From contig PKQU01000133.1 in NCBI GenBank assembly GCA_017577925.1, forward strand, positions 1-5,638: a stretch of 5,638 nucleotides of DNA, read 5' to 3'. The stretch is from Bacillota bacterium (GTDB taxonomy: Bacteria; Bacillota; Bacilli; Calditerricolales; Calditerricolaceae). The translations under genes and the position numbers were made by a program. This document shows positions 1 through 5,638 of the stretch, piece after piece. The notes beneath the pieces were generated by a model. It saw only the letters and a list, made by a program, of their open reading frames with translations, made no database searches and had not been told where the DNA came from. How positions within the stretch are numbered: the stretch's first letter is position 1; each line of letters opens with the position of its first letter.

Positions 1-1145
<1,145 letters not shown>

Positions 1146-1166
1146 ACAGACAAGCCTCCTTAACCC

Positions 1167-1205
1167 TTGTTTTGGTTGTGATTGGTTGTGATTTGAAGAG
1201 GGGGA
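1167..1205 (-). promoter_or_regulatory. G-free, probably unstructured tuf 5' leader segment
   Basis: The transcribed strand orientation of this 39-nt segment contains no G at all and is mostly A and C, and it ends a few bases before the tuf Shine-Dalgarno site. In a high-GC sequence this is a marked local change of composition. It includes a perfect 10-bp tandem repeat. A stretch without G cannot fold on itself with G-C pairs, so it may keep the ribosome landing area of tuf open. That function is an inference; the composition is seen directly. Confidence 0.5.
1172..1191 (-). repeat. Perfect 10-bp tandem repeat in the tuf leader
   Basis: On the plus strand TTGGTTGTGA occurs twice head to tail (1172-1181 and 1182-1191), followed by TT, so the minus-strand transcript reads TCACAACCAA twice. 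It lies in the fusA-tuf gap, 11 nt upstream of the tuf Shine-Dalgarno site. It could be slippage in a low-complexity leader or a repeated protein/RNA contact site; nothing in the sequence decides between these. Confidence 0.75.
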
Positions 1206-1206
1206 C

Positions 1207-1228
1207 GAGGGTGGTTCAAACCACCCTC
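1207..1228 (-). repeat. 22-bp perfect palindrome (stem-loop) at the probable tuf transcription start
   Basis: Arms GAGGGTGGTT (1207-1216) and AACCACCCTC (1219-1228) are exact reverse complements separated by 2 bp. In RNA this gives an 8- to 10-bp stem. It is not followed by a T-run in the operon direction (the next bases are GTCCCCCTCTTC), so it is not a standard intrinsic terminator. It abuts the probable tuf -10 element, so transcripts started there would hold only part of the first arm, while read-through mRNA from fusA would contain the whole hairpin. It might be a DNA operator, an mRNA processing or stabilising hairpin, or a weak pause site. Confidence 0.7.
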
Positions 1229-1257
1229 ATTGTATCCCTTTCGCGGGTGACAGAAAA
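1229..1257 (-). promoter_or_regulatory. Probable tuf-specific sigma-A promoter in the fusA-tuf gap
   Basis: On the minus strand TACAAT (1229-1234) matches the -10 consensus at five of six positions. Seventeen bp upstream is TTTTCT (1252-1257), a weak -35 with three matches, preceded by a pyrimidine-rich stretch. The start site would fall near 1222, a G, giving a leader of about 77 nt before the tuf ATG. As I recall, the str operon of Bacillus (Geobacillus) stearothermophilus has an experimentally mapped strong tuf promoter in this same gap, which supports the position. The match to consensus is direct; activity is inferred. Confidence 0.6.
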
Positions 1258-1270
1258 GAGGGAAATAGGG

Positions 1271-3346
<2,076 letters not shown>

Positions 3347-3385
3347 GGGTTTAGCTCCTTTCTCGCGGTTAGGATCCAGACGCCG

Positions 3386-3856
3386 TTACCAGCGGTAATG
3401 GGCGAACGCGCGGTTCGCTTCGGCCATCTTGTGCGTGTCCTCGCGCTTCTTCACCGCGCCGCCCGTGTTGTTCGCCGCGTCGAGGATCTCACCCGCCAAG
3501 CGCTCCTGCATTGTCTTCTCGTTGCGCAGGCGCGCATACTGCACGAGCCAGCGCAGACCGAGCGACACGCGGCGCTCCGGGCGGACTTCCATCGGCACTT
3601 GGTAGTTGGCACCGCCAACACGACGTGCCCGAACCTCCAGGACGGGCATGACGTTCTTGAGGGCCTGCTCAAACACTTCCATGGGGTCTTTCCCCGTGCG
3701 CTGGCGAACAATCTCAAAGGCCTCGTACAGGATTTTCTGCGCCTTCGACTTCTTCCCGTCAATCATCAGCTTGTTGATCAGCTTCGTCACCAGCTTGCTG
3801 TTGTAAATCGGATCGGGGTCGACGTCGCGACGGGGTACCGGACCTCTGCGAGGCAT
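3386..3856 (-). CDS. rpsG: 30S ribosomal protein S7
   Basis: S7 is a primary 16S rRNA-binding protein that nucleates assembly of the 30S head and lines the E site and mRNA exit. The 156-residue product equals the length of Bacillus S7. It opens with MPRRGPVPRRDVDPDPIYNS and has the conserved LVTKLINKLMIDGKKSKA helix region, the RVGGANYQVPMEV beta-hairpin segment (about 79-91) and the C-terminal KKREDTHKMAEANRAF helix. Length and ending (AHYRW) suggest a complete protein. The ATG at 3856 follows AAGGAGG (3866-3872) by 9 nt. It lies 44 nt downstream of rpsL and 39 nt upstream of fusA. In E. coli S7 represses its own operon by binding the rpsL-rpsG gap; I see no comparable structure in the short gap here. 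Confidence 0.99.
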   Translation of the reverse strand: MPRRGPVPRRDVDPDPIYNSKLVTKLINKLMIDGKKSKAQKILYEAFEIVRQRTGKDPMEVFEQALKNVMPVLEVRARRVGGANYQVPMEVRPERRVSLGLRWLVQYARLRNEKTMQERLAGEILDAANNTGGAVKKREDTHKMAEANRAFAHYRW

Positions 3857-3900
3857 AACCCTTCCCCTCCTTTTCTAGCGGATCAACTGTCTACCAGCCG

Positions 3901-4323
3901 TCACTTCTTGCTCTCTTTCGGACGCTTGGTGCCGTACTTGGAGCGGCCTTGCTTGCGGTTTTGCACGCCGGCCGCGTCCAGCGCGCCGCGCACAATGTGG
4001 TAGCGCACACCCGGCAGGTCCTTCACACGGCCCCCGCGCACCAGCACAACGCTGTGTTCCTGCAGGTTGTGGCCTTCGCCGGGAATGTACGCCGTCACTT
4101 CGATGCCGTTGCTGAGCCGTACACGGGCGTACTTCCGCAGCGCCGAGTTCGGCTTCTTCGGCGTCATCGTCCCCACGCGGGTGCACACGCCGCGCTTTTG
4201 CGGAGACGGCAGGGGGATGAGCTGCTTGCGGAAGCTGTTGTACCCGTATTGCAGCGCCGGCGACTTGGACTTTTCAATCTTCTTCTGGCGCCCCTTGCGC
4301 ACCAACTGGTTGATCGTCGGCAT
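3901..4323 (-). CDS. rpsL: 30S ribosomal protein S12
   Basis: S12 sits at the 30S decoding centre and helps control decoding accuracy. The product is 140 residues, close to the 138 of Bacillus subtilis and longer than the 124 of E. coli because of an insertion around residues 24-41 (YGYNSFRKQLIPLPSP), a Firmicutes-type trait. Conserved blocks are QKRGVCTRVGTMTPKKPNSALRK in the middle and RGGRVKDLPGVRYH near 96-109. The positions where streptomycin-resistance changes arise in E. coli (Lys42 and Lys87) correspond to Lys56 and Lys101, both the wild-type lysine, so no resistance change is apparent there. Asp102 matches the methylthiolated aspartate known in other bacteria. The ATG at 4323 follows a very strong site, AAGGAGGTGC, with 7 nt between AAGGAGG and the ATG. 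It is separated from ybxF by 125 nt containing a terminator-like hairpin. Confidence 0.99.
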   Translation of the reverse strand: MPTINQLVRKGRQKKIEKSKSPALQYGYNSFRKQLIPLPSPQKRGVCTRVGTMTPKKPNSALRKYARVRLSNGIEVTAYIPGEGHNLQEHSVVLVRGGRVKDLPGVRYHIVRGALDAAGVQNRKQGRSKYGTKRPKESKK

Positions 4324-4399
4324 GACTGCACCTCCTTCCAGAATGGGCCCTCGAACGGACCGTCACAAGCCCACAGCTCCAGGCGGATCATCACAAAGG

Positions 4400-4443
4400 A
4401 AACGAAAAGCTTTGCCGGAGCGAGGCGAGCTCGCCCCGGCAAA
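4400..4443 (-). terminator. Terminator-like hairpin between ybxF and rpsL, probable attenuator
   Basis: On the minus strand the segment starting 5 nt after the ybxF stop folds into a 14-bp stem (4430-4443 with 4411-4424) with one G-U pair and a 5-nt loop, and with T-A pairs at its base. It is followed by GCTTTTCGTTT (4410-4400), an interrupted T-rich tail. This is the form of an intrinsic terminator, but the tail is broken by C and G, so partial termination is more likely. I find no convincing promoter between it and rpsL, so the ribosomal genes must depend on read-through. Confidence 0.7.
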
Positions 4444-4448
4444 ACCGC

Positions 4449-4703
4449 TCACCGCTCCTTTATGATGGCGACCGCAGCCGCACCTACGTCGATGCCACAG
4501 GCCTCACCGAGCGCACGCATCGAGTCCACGTAACGCACCGGAATCCCCTTCAGCTTGCACAGGGCGATGATCGGTTCCGTCACGTGCGACTCGGCGTCGG
4601 TAGCCACAAAGACCTCGAGCGCCTCGCCCTTTTCGATGGCCTTCCTCGTCTGCTTGGTGCCCACGGTCACGGCCTTGGCCTGTCTGACCTTCTCGTACGA
4701 CAT
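4449..4703 (-). CDS. ybxF: L7Ae/L30e-family RNA-binding protein YbxF (RplGB)
   Basis: The 84-residue product MSYEKVRQAKAVTVGTK... belongs to the L7Ae/L30e/Gadd45 fold family, whose bacterial members YbxF and YlxQ bind kink-turn RNA. Bacillus subtilis YbxF is 82 residues. Visible family signatures are VGTKQTRKAIEKG (14-26), where the G-T-K-Q-T segment corresponds to the RNA-contact loop and helix, the VFVATDA strand (about 31-37), and the C-terminal LGEACGIDVGAAAVAI (about 65-80). Its exact role in the cell is unclear; association with the ribosome has been suggested for relatives. It is the first gene of the str operon, 125 nt after rpoC and 125 nt before rpsL. I chose the ATG at 4703 rather than the in-frame GTG at 4739 because the protein then starts like its relatives, has a GGGGG ribosome site 8 nt upstream, and the GTG would lie at the predicted transcription start. 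Confidence 0.95.
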   Translation of the reverse strand: MSYEKVRQAKAVTVGTKQTRKAIEKGEALEVFVATDAESHVTEPIIALCKLKGIPVRYVDSMRALGEACGIDVGAAAVAIIKER

Positions 4704-4711
4704 GCGGTCAT

Positions 4712-4716
4712 CCCCC
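4712..4716 (-). promoter_or_regulatory. Weak, G-only ribosome binding site of ybxF
   Basis: The minus strand reads GGGGG here, 8 nt upstream of the ybxF ATG. It can pair with the CCUCC of 16S rRNA only through one G-U wobble, while rpsL, rpsG and tuf have AAGGAGG and fusA has AAAGGAG. Spacing supports the ATG at 4703. The weaker site suggests lower translation of ybxF than of its neighbours. Confidence 0.6.
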
Positions 4717-4744
4717 AAGCAAACAGGTTCTAGGCACACCAGCT

Positions 4745-4774
4745 ATCGTAACACGGCGTCCCCATCCCTGTCAA
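4745..4774 (-). promoter_or_regulatory. Probable main str operon promoter (sigma-A type)
   Basis: On the minus strand a perfect -35 TTGACA (4769-4774) is followed after 18 bp by TACGAT (4745-4750), four of six matches, with TG one base upstream (extended -10, TGTTACGAT). Transcription would start at a G near 4737-4739, giving a leader of about 35 nt before ybxF. The position, upstream of ybxF in the rpoC-ybxF gap, is where, as I recall, the str promoter was mapped in Bacillus stearothermophilus. Read-through from rpoC could add to it. Confidence 0.72.
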
Positions 4775-4786
4775 GCAAGCGGAGCC

Positions 4787-4816
4787 GGGAGCGCGGTAGC
4801 GCAATGCCGCGCTCCC
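4787..4816 (-). other. GC-rich stem-loop after rpoC, possible weak terminator or processing hairpin
   Basis: Perfect 10-bp arms (4787-4796 and 4807-4816, GGGAGCGCGG with CCGCGCTCCC) flank a 10-nt loop, 12 nt past the rpoC stop and 12 nt before the -35 of the str promoter. The sequence after the stem in the operon direction is GGCTCCGCTTGCTTGACA, with no T-run, so it does not meet the usual form of an intrinsic terminator. It may protect the 3' end of rpoC mRNA, cause partial termination, or affect the adjacent promoter. Confidence 0.65.
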
Positions 4817-4828
4817 AACGACCGCACG

Positions 4829-5638
4829 TTATTCGGCGGCCACCGGCTCCTTGTTCGCCTCGTTCTCCCGTTGGGACGCGTCGGTCGACGTGTCGGCAAC
4901 GGTCTTGATCTTCACGTTCCGGTAGCGGGCCATGCCCGTCCCGGCCGGGATCAGCTTGCCGATGATCACGTTCTCCTTGAGCCCGAGGAGCTCGTCGCGC
5001 TTGCCCTTGATCGCCGCGTCGGTGAGCACGCGCGTCGTCTCCTGGAAGGAGGCCGCCGACAGGAACGATTCCGTCTCCAGCGAGGCCTTCGTAATGCCGA
5101 GGAGAACGGGACGCGCCACGGCCGGCATGCCGCCTTCCTGGAACACCTTCTTGTTCTCCGCCTCAAACTCGTGAATGTCGACGTAAGAACCCGGCAGAAG
5201 GTTGGTGTCGCCGGCGTCGGTGATGCGCACCTTGCGCAGCATCTGCCGGATCATGACCTCGATGTGCTTGTCGTTGATCTCCACGCCCTGCATGCGGTAG
5301 ACCCGCTGCACTTCCTGCAGCAGGTAGTTCTGCACCGCGCTCAGGCCCTTGACCTTGAGGATCTCCTTCGGATCCACCGGCCCTTCCGTCAGCTCGTCGC
5401 CGGCCTCCACCTTCTGCCCTTCCGTCACCTTGAGGCGGGCGCCGTAGGGGATATTGTACACCTTGGTCTCCGCTTCGCCCTTGATCTCCACCTCGCGGCG
5501 ATCCTTCACCTCGCGGATGTCGACCACTTCGCCGTCGATCTCGGTGATCGTGGCCTGCCCCTTCGGGTTGCGCGCTTCAAACAGCTCCTGCACGCGCGGC
5601 AGACCTTGGGTGATGTCCTCGCCGGCCACGCCGCCGGT
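4829..5638 (-). CDS. rpoC: RNA polymerase beta-prime subunit, C-terminal part (5' end outside window)
   Basis: Beta-prime forms, with beta, the catalytic cleft of RNA polymerase. The reading frame is open to the right edge and gives the last 269 residues, from TGGVAGEDITQGLPRVQELFEA onward, the segment that directly follows the trigger loop. Beyond it come a sandwich-barrel hybrid-type region (IDGEVVDIREV... to about residue 95), the QGVEINDKHIEVMIRQML block, and the highly conserved ITKASLETESFLSAASFQ and GLKENVIIGKLIPAGTG blocks of region H. The end is a variable, polar, acidic tail (ASQRENEANKEPVAAE), a little longer than I recall for Bacillus. An apparent start at 5629 is only a GTG valine codon inside the gene. 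It precedes ybxF by 125 nt, as in many Gram-positive genomes where rpoBC and str lie together. Confidence 0.98.
   Translation of the reverse strand, partial: TGGVAGEDITQGLPRVQELFEARNPKGQATITEIDGEVVDIREVKDRREVEIKGEAETKVYNIPYGARLKVTEGQKVEAGDELTEGPVDPKEILKVKGLSAVQNYLLQEVQRVYRMQGVEINDKHIEVMIRQMLRKVRITDAGDTNLLPGSYVDIHEFEAENKKVFQEGGMPAVARPVLLGITKASLETESFLSAASFQETTRVLTDAAIKGKRDELLGLKENVIIGKLIPAGTGMARYRNVKIKTVADTSTDASQRENEANKEPVAAE

Noticed and set aside
3857..3900. Search for an S7 repressor-binding structure like that of E. coli in the rpsL-rpsG gap.
   Set aside because: The 44-nt gap contains little besides the ribosome site and no evident stem of comparable size.
4388..4394. GTGATGA on the minus strand in the rpsL leader, matching a box C / kink-turn-like motif next to a gene for a kink-turn-binding protein.
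   Set aside because: I could not find the partner strand with the required GA and a flanking stem, so no kink-turn can be drawn; a 7-base match alone is expected by chance.
4331..4400. A possible rpsL promoter (TTGTGA, 17 bp, CATTCT on the minus strand).
   Set aside because: The -10 matches only three of six positions and the start would fall on the rpsL ribosome site, leaving no leader.
3949..4533. A 194-codon plus-strand frame spanning rpsL and the ybxF-rpsL gap.
   Set aside because: It lies opposite certain genes and a hairpin, its composition is Arg/Ala/His-rich, and no domain or clear ribosome site is seen.
4667..4711. A 14-codon out-of-frame mini-ORF (ATG at 4711) overlapping the ybxF start.
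   Set aside because: Its ATG directly abuts the GGGGG ribosome site with no spacing, so initiation there is unlikely, and the peptide is Arg-rich with no sign of selection.

Overview
The window holds the conserved bacterial str operon and the end of the RNA polymerase beta-prime gene, all read from the minus strand. In transcription order (right to left) the genes are the 3' part of rpoC, a small L7Ae/L30e-family RNA-binding protein (ybxF, also called rplGB), rpsL (S12), rpsG (S7), fusA (EF-G) and tuf (EF-Tu, cut by the left edge about 14 codons before its usual end). No mobile element, CRISPR array, tRNA, rRNA or unfamiliar gene cassette is visible.

The organism is most likely a high-GC member of the Bacillota (Bacilli side). 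The ybxF gene between rpoC and rpsL is the Gram-positive arrangement. S12 carries the longer N-terminal insertion typical of Bacillus-like S12. The Shine-Dalgarno sites of rpsL, rpsG, fusA and tuf are long and close to perfect, as is usual in Firmicutes. Codon third positions are G/C-rich, which also explains the very long meaningless antisense reading frames. I would guess a thermophilic or GC-rich Bacillales lineage, but the genus cannot be fixed from this window.

Region by region: 4829-5638 is the rpoC C-terminus. 4704-4828 is a control gap with a GC-rich stem-loop just after rpoC, followed by a good sigma-A type promoter (TTGACA, 18 bp, extended TACGAT) that probably drives the str operon. 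4449-4703 is ybxF. 4324-4448 is a gap with a 14-bp terminator-like hairpin and T-rich tail, probably a partial terminator (attenuator). 3901-4323 is rpsL, 3386-3856 rpsG and 1271-3346 fusA, packed tightly with 44- and 39-nt gaps. 1146-1270 is a second control gap with a probable tuf promoter, a 22-bp palindrome at its start site and a leader without G residues. 1-1145 is tuf.

Together the genes make part of the transcription and translation machinery: polymerase, two proteins of the small subunit (decoding centre and head), the translocase and the aminoacyl-tRNA carrier. The extra signals fit the need for different protein amounts: EF-Tu is required in large excess over the ribosomal proteins, so it has its own promoter, while the hairpins may adjust read-through from rpoC into ybxF and from ybxF into rpsL. 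The coding content is ordinary; what merits a second look is the regulatory layout of the three longer gaps.
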